DNA of 64,000 nt from the NCBI GenBank assembly GCA_011947345.1, contig JAAVTG010000561.1, positions 372,001 through 436,000 of the forward strand. The letters are read 5' to 3'. Position 1 is the stretch's first letter. Every line of letters begins with the position of its first letter. The notes under the pieces were generated by a model. It did not search any database, was not told the origin of the DNA, and saw nothing but the letters and a program-made list of their open reading frames with translations. Shown one piece after another: positions 43,636 through 54,800 of the stretch. Source of the DNA: Phytophthora quininea (lineage: Eukaryota > Oomycota > Peronosporomycetes > Peronosporales > Peronosporaceae). The translations under genes were made by a program, and so were the position numbers.

Positions 43636-45809
43636 ATGCCGTCGGTGACGACGTCTCTCCGACTCGCGTTGTTCTTGGGTCTGTACGCGCTTGATTTGTT
43701 GGACTTGTACGCCAAAGTCTTTTGGATCGGACCGACCGAGTCGTTTTCGTTCGAAGGAGCTTACGAGCGAGGCTTCGGAGAGGAAGCTCTTCCAAGACCT
43801 GTCTTTCTGAACGACTCTAATGCTGCGGTGGAATCCGGCGCCGAGTGGGTGCGTGGATCTGGGTGGGCGTCTTACTACGACAAATGCGACGAGCTGTTCG
43901 CCACCAAACCTGAAGAAAAGTTCCACACAGTCAAAGCCACCAACTGCGAGCTCGGAGCTCGCTTCGACCCCGAGAAACAAGTTGCCCACGAACTGGTGCT
44001 TTCGTCTGGAGTTCGTGCGGATTCCGTGGCCTGGGTGAGCTGTCGAATGCTCTTCATCCACCGCCGTCCGCCGATCTGCCAAGAGAATGTGGTGACGCGA
44101 TTCCCCAGCGCTACGTGTTGACGGAGACCGAGGTGGACCCGCAGCAGGTCGCCACCATTAATTCCCAGGCAGAGGCTGAGCTTTTGCGGATGCTGAGTCT
44201 CCTCAGTCGCAGCCATCCCTTGTCACTCGTGGTCTGTTCGCAAGGCTTCCAATCTACTGCGGGCCCCGGTCACTACAGCGTTTCAATCGTGATCTGTGGA
44301 AGTCCCAATGTGTTTGAAAGTGCGGTGGTAGGCACGTACGCGACGTCCTTCCCAGAGCTACACAACGACTTGACCTGGCTGACGGTGGACAAGCTCAACG
44401 TGATGAATTTTGAACTCGTGACGAGGCAGAACTTGCGGCAGCAGTTCAGTCTTCGTGAACGGGACGGCGAGCTCGTTGTGCATGTGGATAGCTGGGTCAA
44501 TTTTGCTTCGTTTGGGCACCTCTACGTGATTTTGATTGTCGTGGATGTCGTGTTGCTCGTTCTTCATGTTCGAGCGACGGTGGAGACTTTCTTACTGTTT
44601 GGACGGGATTTACTGCTCGGGTGTAAGGAAAACAACGGCGAAAGTGGCAACGACTACGACGGACGTTGGATGTGGCTGTATCGATCTCTCTACCGCAGCA
44701 ACTTCGTCGCCACGCTTACTATTGCGTCGTCCTTATTGTCGTGGGTAGTTGGCTTCCCGTTCGCTATCGCCTGGCACAATGACTACGACGGAGAAGTCGT
44801 TGCGGTGCTGTTTATTGTGCGACTGTGGATGCTGGTGCTTTGCTCACTGAACTTGCTTTGGAGCGGAGTGGTGTGGGTTGTCGAGGCTCGAGCGTACTTC
44901 ATCGCCAAACACACCTTTATCACGACTCTCGAGGTGATGGCGGCGACTACAATTGTTGTGAGTTTGAAAGCGACGTCGTTGTTTGGGGTGTACACGACCC
45001 GACGTGGCGGCGATTGTCAGCAGATAATCGACAGCGAGACTTTTGTGGGTCGATCGGCAGTCTCCAACGCGTACTGCGAAGAGCTTGACGGGTTTGCTAC
45101 GACCCCACCCAACAAAGTGGCAGCGATTTACTCTCCTCTCGTCGCTGTCGTCGTGGAATCCTGGGTTCTTATTGCTATCGTATTGTCCGTGAAGGCGGCG
45201 TACTACAAGTATCGAGGCCCTCAGTTGCAGCAAGACAAAGACGCTGTGTATACTGTGGACGACATCAATATCGATCATGTGATCAACCAGCGCGCTTCAA
45301 CGACGCCGCTGATGGCTCGACAGCATGAAAAACCCTACCGTCGTCTACCGTTAGAAGATTTACTACGCACTCCGGCTCGTGCAATGGGTTTGGTGCGTAC
45401 TTCCTTCCACGTGGAAGACATGGATGAGTTCGACACGCTTTACCTGTCGCCACACGTGTACTACGAGTTCGGCATCTTCGTCAGCGAGGCTGGACTTTTG
45501 CTCACTCGACGAGGGTTCTTCAACGCCCTGCAGCGCCGTCTTGATGTCGAGAAATTCTTTGCTCCGGCGGAGTCCACTGCTTCCGTCTATCCCTCGCAAT
45601 TGAAACGACAACAAGGTGGCGACAAGAAGAACCTTTCAAACAGGAAGACAGCGTTCAAGCTGGAAACGTTGGCCCCAACAGGGGACGTCGCCCCCGCTGA
45701 AAACCCCAGTCCGTCTCCGCCTCGAACGCTGTTGAGATTCAAGGCGACGCCGCAGTCGATGCGTCGACGCAAGACCATGGAGGATCTGTTCGAAGGCTCG
45801 AAGCTGTAG
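43636..45809 (+). CDS. Multi-span membrane protein of unknown family, right copy
   Basis: The start MPSVTTSLRLALFLGLYAL at 43636 enters the first span directly, so this copy lacks or has altered the short N-terminal leader of the left copy. From there the protein is nearly identical: extracytoplasmic domain, at least five further spans and the tail MRRRKTMEDLFEGSKL. It carries the same one-base frame change, here at the C-run 44103-44106. Differences are scattered single substitutions (for example LNDSN versus LSDSN and IIDSE versus IIDNE). About 724 residues. Confidence 0.75.
43645..45809 (+). repeat. Right arm of the 2,165-bp inverted duplication
   Basis: Inverted counterpart of 34726-36890, of exactly the same length. 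The similarity is bounded almost exactly by the coding sequence, with unrelated flanks. Confidence 0.95.
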
Positions 45810-46082
45810 GCGACATACCTCCGTTAGCAAGCAGATTGAGAAATGCCCAACTCCAAGACCTCAAGGCGGTCGCTGAGGGTCCTCAACGACGTGGAGAGCT
45901 GCACTCCAATCGACTGCATGACGTGGTTCGCATCGTTATCAGCGACCACTTCAACTTCAGTTTGTGTGGCTGTACACCATTTTCACGTCATGATGGACGT
46001 GCACACGAAAGAACCCGTGGCTGATGAGTGTTGTGCTCATTCGCACTTCTGCCACGTACCCGTCGACCCTTCCTACGTCGAC

Positions 46083-47228
46083 ATGAGTGTGGGTACGCCA
46101 CGACAAGCTGCAGAGGACGCGCCGCTGTTGCAATCTGCCAACGGGTCGGTGACTATCAAGATCGACTCCGTTGTCACCCCTCGACGCCCAAACACCATGC
46201 GCTGCTGGGCATCGCGTGTGTGGCCACATCCGCTCTGTGCTTCAGTCTCATGTCAACGTTCATCAAGTACATGACGTTCACCTTCTCGTCCATGGAGGCC
46301 ATTTTCTGGCGGTCTGTCGGCGCCTTCATCTGCAACTACGTACGTGGTGGGCACGATAACCAGACCGCTGATATACCGGGACTGACAATACGTTTTGTTG
46401 TTGTTGCAATTTAGGCCGTGGTGCTACTTTCAGGTCAGAGCTTGTACGTGGCGCCGGAGAACCGACGTATGTTGTTGTACCGCTGCATCGCGGGCTTCAC
46501 GTCCATGGGGTTCGCCTTCTACGCCATGTCACAGATGGTATTGGCGGATGCCAGCGTCGTGGTGTTCACCAGCCCCGTCATGACCTTCTTCTTCGTACGT
46601 ATATAGCTGCTGTAACTTCACTGTAAACATACTGGTGACTAAACGGCTGCTGCAGGGAGCTCTCTTTCTGCATGAGAAGATCGACCCGATCAGCTTGACG
46701 AGCGCCATCGTGGCATTCGGTGGTTTGATCTGCGTGGTTCGACCGGGATTCCTGTTTGGATACGACCACCCAACTGCAGCTACCGACGGCTCGTGGGTTG
46801 CTGTGTGCTCGGGTCTGCTGGGCGCGTTCGGACAAGTGTGCGTCTTCATCACTGTCCGACAACTGCAGGGACTCAACGTGTTCGTGATCGTGCACTACTT
46901 CACGCTGTCCAACATCATCTTCGCCGTGCTGTGGATTGCGATCGTTCAGCAGAGTTTCTTCGTGCCCGAGTCATTCATGCTCTGGCGAGCAATCATCGGC
47001 TGCGGCATCTTCACGTTCGGCGGTCAAATGTTCTTGACCAAAGGTTTCCAGCTGGAGAAGGCGGGCATCGCCTCCGTCATGCGCTACCTGGACGTGGTGT
47101 TTGTCTTCATCTGGGACGCCACGATCCTCGGCGAGCACATCAACCACTGGAGCATCGTCGGAGCGTTCATCATCTGCAGCTGTGCCGTGACGATCGCCGT
47201 GAGGAAGATGCAGACCGTTCGGTCGTAG
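46083..47228 (+). CDS. EamA-type drug/metabolite transporter, copy 1
   Basis: Exons 46083-46339, 46415-46594 and 46656-47228. The start MSVGTPRQAAEDAPLLQ begins an acidic-dileucine-like cytosolic N-terminus. Ten hydrophobic spans in two EamA halves follow, with characteristic text SSMEAIFWRSVGAFICNY, YAMSQMVLADASVVVFTSPV, LICVVRPGFLFGY, LTKGFQLEKAGIASVMRYLDV and LGEHINHWSIVGAF. The family (DMT, near SLC35G) exports or exchanges small metabolites; the substrate is unknown. A one-base frame change near 46187 separates the leader from span 1. Its neighbour at 47630 is a paralogue with introns at the same positions. Confidence 0.85.
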
Positions 47229-47629
47229 ATAAAAGCTGCCAATACAGCCACCGTTCTTGTGGTGGGTCTTACCGACGGCTGAAGAGCTCTCTGCCTTTCA
47301 TCGTGTTCATCTTGCAGCCACCGCACCCTCGTTTGGATGAACAGCCAAATCCCCAAGGCTCGCGCTCACGTCTCAATGGCACTCGACAGCATTTTCTCGT
47401 GTAGTAAGTGTGCGTCGATCGGTACGGTTGTTATGCATTCAATACCACCAGAAAGCGTTCGTGGAGCTGCTTGGACTTCCCAATGTGACATCTCCTCTTC
47501 CGTTTGCGCTGGTGAGCAATTTACGTTCCTTTTGATTGGCCATACGTACCAGCAGCTGACATCAGTCTTCGTTTTGCAAGCAACGCCCACAACTCAACCT
47601 CACCCGCAGAGCTCAAGTCCGGCATCTTC
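47229..47629. other. Spacer between tandem transporters
   Basis: About 400 nt containing the 3' end of transporter 1 and the promoter of transporter 2. No supported gene. Confidence 0.4.
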
Positions 47630-48737
47630 ATGTCTGTCGGCACGGAGAAGCACTTGTCGGAGAACCGGCCGTTGCTGCCGACCAAGTCCTCGGACTCGTT
47701 CATTACGCAGGAGAACCGACCCCATGCGCTGCTGGGCATCGCGTGCGTGGCGGCGTCCGCCGTGTGCTTCAGTCTCATGTCGACCATGATCAAGTTCAAT
47801 ACATACAGCATGACGTCGGTGGAGGCCATCTTCTGGCGCTCCATCGTGGCCCTCACGCTCAACTACGTACGTAGTGCTACGTTGGACACGTACTTTAGTT
47901 GCTACGTAGCTCACCGTGATGAAAATGCAGGTGTGCATTTGGTACAGCGGTCGAAGCACTTACGTCGCCCGCGAAGACCGGATGATGCTGTTCTACCGCT
48001 GTCTGGCCGGCTTCTTGTCCATCTCGTTTGCCTTCTATGCGGTGTCCCAAATGGTGCTCGCTGATTCCAGCGTCATTGTGTTCACGAGCCCCGTCTTCAC
48101 CTTCTTCCTGGTGAGTGTAATTACATGATTGTCATTGTCGTCCGCTAACAAACTACGGCTTTTACTCCAGGGAGCTTGTCTTCTTCACGAGCACATTGAT
48201 CTCCCCAGTTTCGCTTGCGCTATCCTATCCTTCGGCGGTTTGATTTGCGTCGTTCGACCGGGCTTCATCTTCGGCTACAACCATCCGACGGCGCACTCGG
48301 ACGGCTCGAGGATTGCGATCGGGTCGGCTCTGCTGGGTGCCATCGGTCAAGCGTTCGTGTTCATCACGGTTCGGAAGCTGAAGGGCATCCACTTTATGGT
48401 CATCGTGCACTACTTCATGCTCTTCAGCATGGTCGGATCGCTGGCCTACATGATGCTCATGCAGCAGGAATTTGTGGTGCCTTCGACTCTGGGCGTCTGG
48501 GCATCAATCCTCGGCACCGGAGTGTTCACGTTTGTGGGTCAGCTGCTGCTCACAAAGGGATTCCAGCTAGAGAAGGCAGGTATTGCTTCTGTGATGCGCT
48601 ACCTGGATGTAGTCTGCGTGTTTATATGGGACTACCTTCTGCTTGGCGAGCACATTAACTACTGGAGCGTCGTCGGTGCCATCATTATTTGCATCTGTGC
48701 GGCAACCATTGCGCTTCGCAAGGCGCACTCGAGTTAG
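47630..48737 (+). CDS. EamA-type drug/metabolite transporter, copy 2
   Basis: Exons 47630-47866, 47931-48110 and 48171-48737 give an uninterrupted protein of about 327 residues starting MSVGTEKHLSENRPLLP. The ten-span EamA pattern is complete: VEAIFWRSIVALTLNY, YAVSQMVLADSSVIVFTSPV, LICVVRPGFIFGY, LTKGFQLEKAGIASVMRYLDV and LGEHINYWSVVGAI. Its splice sites coincide with those of copy 1, and the two proteins align along their whole length, so this is a simple tandem duplication that has since diverged. Copy 2 has no frame break. Confidence 0.9.
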
Positions 48738-48898
48738 ACAAGCAGCTTCAAGCCTATTAGGTAATCCACCAGGCTTTATCAAACAGGGATTCATGTTAGC
48801 TGGCGCGCTTTACCTCCTGCTTGTACTCACGTTCTACCTCGTTTACGGGTGAATTTGATGATCAACGACGCTACGTTGCGCGCCTTGGATGGAGCTTC

Positions 48899-49615
48899 TT
48901 ACGCAACGACCTCCACCTGAAAGCAGCTCGTGTACGCCGCTCCGCCGTAGTTTCCGGTGGACGTGGGGATCGTCGCGTTCGTGTCGGCGTTGTAGAACTT
49001 CCAGAACCACACGAGGTTGTAGACGCCCGCCGCCGTCCCAGCAGGAATCGTGACGGTGCCCACGCACGGGTATCCGTCTCCAGCTCGTCCCGACAGAATC
49101 GTTTGGGCATCGTCCGTGTATTTCTCGCCGCAGTTACCGTCGTCAAAGTCGTGGAGCTGACCGTCGATCAACTTGCTCGTCGACAAGTCGAACGTCGTCT
49201 CGAGGCTGGTACCGGGGACCCCAGTCCAGTACACCCCGTACAGGGTGCCGGGGGCTGAGTGCTCCTTGACAATGTGACCGTTGGACGTGTAGCCGTAGTA
49301 GAACGTGTCTCCGGCCGAGACCGTCAGTCGGTGGCGCCAATCGGAGTAGTCGTAGGCGTCCGTCGTGCACAGTGCCGCGTTGTTGCCGACGTCGGCGATC
49401 AGGATCTTGAACGTCATCTTGTTGTTGATGTCGGTGTCGCCGCGGCCGGGGTAGTTCTTCATGTAGCCCGAGCACATGCCGTTGGCCTTGTCGCCGCCGT
49501 AGATGTACTCGGGTCCGTCGTTGTAGACGACCGTGCGGTTCTTGTCGAGACAGTCGATCCAGCTGTGCGCGTGCACCAACGCCATCGTCATGACAAGCAC
49601 CAGGCTCTTCAACAT
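48899..49615 (-). CDS. Secreted AA17-type lytic polysaccharide monooxygenase
   Basis: A single-exon, unbroken 238-residue gene. The first 16 residues (MLKSLVLVMTMALVHA) are a signal peptide, and predicted cleavage exposes His as residue 1 (HSWIDCLDKN), the hallmark N-terminal copper ligand of LPMOs. A second candidate ligand lies in the motif NGHIVKEH, and conserved stretches such as NYPGRGDTDI, GVYWTG, DDGNCGEKY, GRAGDGYPCVG and YNLVWFWKFYNADTNAT fit the oomycete AA17 family. Members of this family oxidatively cleave pectin-type homogalacturonan of plant walls. It lies tail-to-tail with the EamA transporter 2 gene, about 160 nt apart. Confidence 0.88.
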   Translation of the reverse strand: MLKSLVLVMTMALVHAHSWIDCLDKNRTVVYNDGPEYIYGGDKANGMCSGYMKNYPGRGDTDINNKMTFKILIADVGNNAALCTTDAYDYSDWRHRLTVSAGDTFYYGYTSNGHIVKEHSAPGTLYGVYWTGVPGTSLETTFDLSTSKLIDGQLHDFDDGNCGEKYTDDAQTILSGRAGDGYPCVGTVTIPAGTAAGVYNLVWFWKFYNADTNATIPTSTGNYGGAAYTSCFQVEVVA

Positions 49616-49979
49616 TGCTGGCTGCAGTCGCTTGATCGGGATTGCTTGAATTGAGGAATGACCTCCTTACTCATGCACTTTCCTGTTCGAAAGAAGCGTG
49701 CCAAGCGTTGGATCTCGGCCGCCACCTCCTTTCGAGGCAGGTGCCGTTCGAGAAAGGGTGGCGCGCCAAATAAGACGATCCGAGGTACCGGCTGGAGCAA
49801 ACACGAAGAAGCTTGACCAAGTCGCCATTAACATTGACGACTTGGCACTTCGATCTTCCGGTTCAGCGCTGGTTGTTTACAGATGGCGACCAGGACTTGC
49901 AACGGCTTTGGCTTCAAGGTGAAGGCGAGTTTTGCATTACCAGAGACGCTGAGACGGGTAGTATTAGAGGAAACTAATC
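49616..49979. other. Intergenic region between LPMO promoter and PPR gene
   Basis: About 360 nt with no supported gene. It should hold the LPMO promoter and the PPR 3' end. Confidence 0.4.
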
Positions 49980-51744
49980 TTACAAGAGTTTTTCGTCGTC
50001 GTGCTGCGTCTTCCTGCGGTTCAGTTGACGTTTCCGCGGGTGGTTGGCCGTATGGTGGCGGTGGTTCTTCTCCTGCTGCGGTTCTTCTTGTCCTTGAAGT
50101 AGATCGGGCTTTTGGTCCGTGTGCTTGGGCAGCATTAAGTGATCGGGCACGTCGTCGACGATGGTTCTAGCGCGGATCTCCATCCACTTGCGGAAGTTCC
50201 AGTACGGAGCTCGCTCCGGCAGTTGCAGCGAGATGCGCAGCGCGTTGTGCCAGTCGAGGCGGCTCAGGCGCTTGTTGATCTGCATCATCTGCATCATGAG
50301 ACGCACGGCCTCGCGCGGGTTCTTGCGGTACTCATCATAGAACTGGATGGCCTCACGGTAGCACGCCGTCGTCTTGCCATAGCGTTTGGCGTCCTTTTGA
50401 AGCAGCTGAACGGCTGTCTCTACGGCGCCGCCACGGACGTAGGCCAGCACTACACACTGGAAGGACACGGCGTCCCATTTCATGCCCTGCTGCTTCATCT
50501 TTTGAGCGAGCTGGTGGACCTTCTCCAGCTGATCGGTCTCTAGCAGGGCGATCAAGGCAGCGTTGTGCGCAAAAAGTTGGGCTGCTCCTCTTTCTTTGGT
50601 CTTTGAACTTGTTAAAGATCTCCAAGCCACGCAGTTTCAGCTCGTCACTCTCCGACTTGGCGTGGCCCATGATAACTGCGCCAAGGTACACGCCGCGTAA
50701 ACCTTCCTGGAGCTCCGTGGGCATGATATTGTACACCTCGACTACCGTATCCCACTGCTTACCCTTGGCGCAGGCTGAGAACACCGAGTTGTAGATCGTT
50801 GCGGTCGGCTCGAAGCCGTCCTCTTTCATGGTATCCATAGCGTCTAAGGCTAGCTCCCACTTGCCAGTTTTTCCAGCACAAATGGCCAGCGAGTGGTAAG
50901 TCGATTGGGTCATCGTTAGGTGTCTCTGTCGGATCGCTCGCAACACTCCTAGCGCAGATTGCACGTCCGCTTGTCGAGCGCAACTGTTGAGGATATTATT
51001 ATAGATGACAATGCTCATCTCCACGCGGTTGTTCAGCATGTCGTCAAAGATCTCGAGCACCAGCTCGTGCTGTCCAGCCTTCAGTGCCGACGACAGGGCA
51101 TGCGAATAGGTGACCATCTGCGGCACATAGCCGTCGTTCCTCATGACCTCAAACACTCTCAGAGCGTGTCCAAACTCCTCCGCCTTGTAGCAGCAGCCAA
51201 TGGCGCTAGAATAGGCCTGGATCCGAGGACGAATGCCCTTCTCTCTGGCATATGCCAGCGTCGTCATGCAGTCTTGCACGCGTCTCCTAGCGCCAAACGT
51301 TTCCACCAAAGTACTAGCAACTGGCAGTGTCAGCCCTCGTCCATTGGAGCTCTTGATCTCGTGCAGAATGTCCAGCGCCGTCTCCCACGCAGCGTCTCCG
51401 TCCGAGATGTCCCTGGTCTCCACCAACCTGTCCACATACTCCTGTTCGAGTTTCTCCACAGACACCAGACGTGTATCTCTTCGACTATCAATCTCTTCAG
51501 TGTGTTGCTGAGGCTCTTCCTCTTCATAATGAGGTTCTCGCAGCGTCTGACTCAGGAAGCGGACGCTGCGACCATCCAACAACGACCCAGCGACGGCCGG
51601 GGACGCTGTGAACCACGAGAAGCTGTGCGGCTTGGAGCTGCAGACGACTGTGGACTGCTGCAGTAGCTTGCCGGCCGCTAGCAGCGATCGTCGAGCCAGC
51701 ATGGTGAGCTCCAGACAGTCTTGACTCGAATGGGAGGCTGCCAC
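49980..51744 (-). CDS. Mitochondrial pentatricopeptide-repeat (PPR) protein
   Basis: The frame opens at 51744, but MLARRSLLAAGKLLQQS a few codons later (about 51702) starts a typical mitochondrial presequence and is the likelier start. A series of PPR-like helical pairs follows: RIQAYSSAIGCCYKAEEFGH, QMVTYSHALSSALKAGQHEL, SIVIYNNILNSCARQADVQS, TQSTYHSLAICAGKTGKWEL and TATIYNSVFSACAKGKQWDT. The tail is basic and His/Gln-rich. PPR proteins bind organellar RNA; the target is not predictable here. The frame changes near 50588, this time equal to one extra or two missing bases. The upstream 134-nt region to the USP gene contains ATTGGTCAAT, a CCAAT-box-like site. Confidence 0.85.
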
Positions 51745-51878
51745 GCTCTTGGATCCCGCCAGCTGGTGTTAAACGCGTCTTGATTGGTCAATAACAAACA
51801 TATTCTCCTTCACAAGCTTTATGCTTTATATTCACGCCAATTTCCCTTGAAGAAACTCAGTCAATCTTTACGATCATC

Positions 51879-54800
51879 ATGGGGAACCTGCTGAGTGTGG
51901 GCGCCCACGGGGACGCAGGCGCCAACGCCATCGACGAGTACGTGGCTCGCCTGTCGGACGTCGAGATCAAGCGCTACAGCGATGGATACCGCCGCATCTG
52001 CCGCCAGGAAGGCGCGCCGTCGCCCCCAGTCAGTACCTGCCTCGAGGCTCTTCCAGCGGCAGTAGCAGCAATTTAAGCGGTGCTGCGGCCGTCGCCGACC
52101 CCGGAGGCTCCTTCTTGACCAAGAAACTGTTCCGTAACAAGGTTTTGGGCGCCTTCACCATGATCCCACACTCGCTAAGCGACCGGCTGTTCGAAGTGCT
52201 GGACTCGGAGCGGTCTGGGAGCTCACACTCGGCAACTTGCTGAGCGGCCTGGCCTGGCTGAAACACGGCACTTATGAGGAGCAAGTGCAGCTTCTGTTCA
52301 TTATCTACGACCTGGATGGCGCCGGAGAAGTGTCGAGGGAGGTGCTGGACAGGTTCATGGACGTCATCTACGGCCGAAGAAGAGCTAGATGCAGAGCTAC
52401 AGTCAACTTCCTAGACAGAGTCTTTGACGGACGATCCGTACTGGATCTGCACGAGTTTAGGCAAATTGTACAGGAGAAGGACGAGCGCGGAGACGCGTTG
52501 CTGGTCAAGTGGCTGGCCGTGCTAGCTGCTAGGATCGGCAGCGAAGATGACCCGCAGATCTTGGCGCTGGAGAAGACGTACAACCCAGTAGCTATTAGAC
52601 GCCGCATCGCACAGGCGACGCTGTTTTCGTTGACGGAGGTGACGGCGCTGGAAAGACAGTTCCAGAAGATGTTCGACCCCAAAGGAGGAGCCAGCACCAG
52701 GATCCCTAGCACGCAATTTGTGGAAGTGCTGAGTGAGAAGGATTTATTCCCGAAATTGCTGCTGGAGCGGTTCTGTACAAGCACAGCTATGCCGGAACTC
52801 GTGCTGTTTGAAGAGTTCTGCCAGTTCTTGTCGGACTTTTGTCGAGGCAGCTCCCACGACGACAAACTGCACCATTTGTTCCAGATTTATAGTGATAGAA
52901 GTACCACGGATCGGGTGGATTTCGCGGCCATGAAAGAGGTGATTCACGTGGGAGTGAACTGCGATACGATCGACTCCAAAGCAGACTCGGAACAAGAAGA
53001 GGAGCGCCAAGTTGAAGAGGTAACATGGATCATATGGTTCCTGGACTGCCAAGTATCTAACACAATATGATTGCGTTATTTCTTGTTAGATTTCGGCAAC
53101 ACAGACAGCTGAAACTGGGTGGGATGAAGACGCATTCGTCAAGTGGGCATGTGGGTCTGCCGCTGTGCAGCAGTTGCTAAACCAATTGGCATTCGCAGCA
53201 TGCATCCTGTTCGGACTCAAACCAGAGTCCGCGTACTTTGAAAAGCTCAGCGTTGAGTGGCACTGGCGAGAGGCTACTCGAACGATTGGAATTGGCCAAG
53301 TACGTTTAACTGCGTGGAATGATTTTATTCTTGATAGTTGACTGAAGAAGGTGTGCGGTTTATGCTTATTATCTGATTTGGCCAGACTTGGAATTTAGTG
53401 GGGGCGGAATGGTGGCGGAAATGGTGCGACTACGTTGGTATGGACCCGAAGAACGGAACTCCCTATGGTTCACTGGCTGTGCCGCCGATTCCGACCGACA
53501 CTGTCGTTGAGGCGGCACAAAACATTCGTGGGAATATTGCATCACGTGCTGCTAGCTTCACGAATGGTGTTGGCAGTAGTCGGCCTCTTCGACCGGGGCC
53601 GATCGCCAATTGGAGTCTTCTGATGCAAAGTGGGAGCCGCCGACTAAAACAAAAGCTTGTGCTGGCACGAGACTTTTACGTGAGCAAGTTGATTTCCCTC
53701 TTTATGTTGCTCGGCTCTTACGGTTCATTTGCTGCTTTGTGTTGTTTCGTAGATGATCCCGTCCTCCGTTTATGCTGTTCTTTTTCTTGGTATAATGGTG
53801 GACCCGATTTGGTTCGCTCCATCATTGAGGTTCCCGTGAAGACAGGCTCAGAACTACAAATCGAGCTGTTCCCGTTGGTCTTGCGAGTCGCACGTGTCGA
53901 CCCTGCCAATGGCAGTGTGATTCGTTCTGGCGAAGAAGTTTTGCTGAGCGAACTGAGCACCCCGGCTAGTCTCCTTGAAGCTACTTGTCGGGCGTTGCTC
54001 CTTTTGAAACTCATCGACAAAGCGCGTCTGTGGTATTTTAATGATAAAAGTCCCGACCACAAAATTCGCTTGCGAGACGAGTACCCGCTTGAACTCAAGA
54101 AACTAACCCAGGACAGTGTGTTTTTGCTGGAAGTTCAAGACGACGATGGGTCATGGCCGCTCTCTCAGACCAGTGATACTATCACTTCCTCCCCGGTTAA
54201 TAGTGGCGACCGTCGGCCTGCACATAATGAGAGTGAAGTTAATATTGGGCCTGCATCACGTAAACGACAACGCGATCACCGCCCTACATTACGCACGTCA
54301 GATATTTGTTCTCGTGGAAACTTAGGCGACGCGCTAGGATCACACGATGGTGCGTATTCTGATGTTGCGTGCACAGGAATGGTGCTAACTTGTCGAATTG
54401 TTCCTCTTAGGCCCTGGTAGCGATGCAGGGTCTCCAACAATCGAGACAGACCCGGTGCTCGCCTCTCCAATTGTGAGGAAACGATTTTCGAAAGATGCAT
54501 TTACAGGACCAGGTTTGGTGGGTCTTGACAACCTTGGAAACACGTGCTACATGAGTAGCGCGCTGCAATGCTTAAGCCACACGCGACTGCTTGTTGAATA
54601 CTTCAAAAACGAGGCCTACTTAAAGGATATAAACCTGCGCAACCGCGATGGCACGAATGGCAAGCTGACGGCAGCATTTGGTGAGTTGCTTCGCGTCCTA
54701 TGGACGTCAGATCGCAAGCGTTTTGCACCGACTGAATTCAAAAAGGTTCTGGCAAAGTGCAATCCGCAGTTTAGTGGGTCGGATCAACATGACGCGCAGG

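Noticed and set aside
34726..45809. Inverted duplication as an assembly artefact
   Set aside because: The arms differ by real substitutions, including amino-acid changes, and have unrelated flanks.
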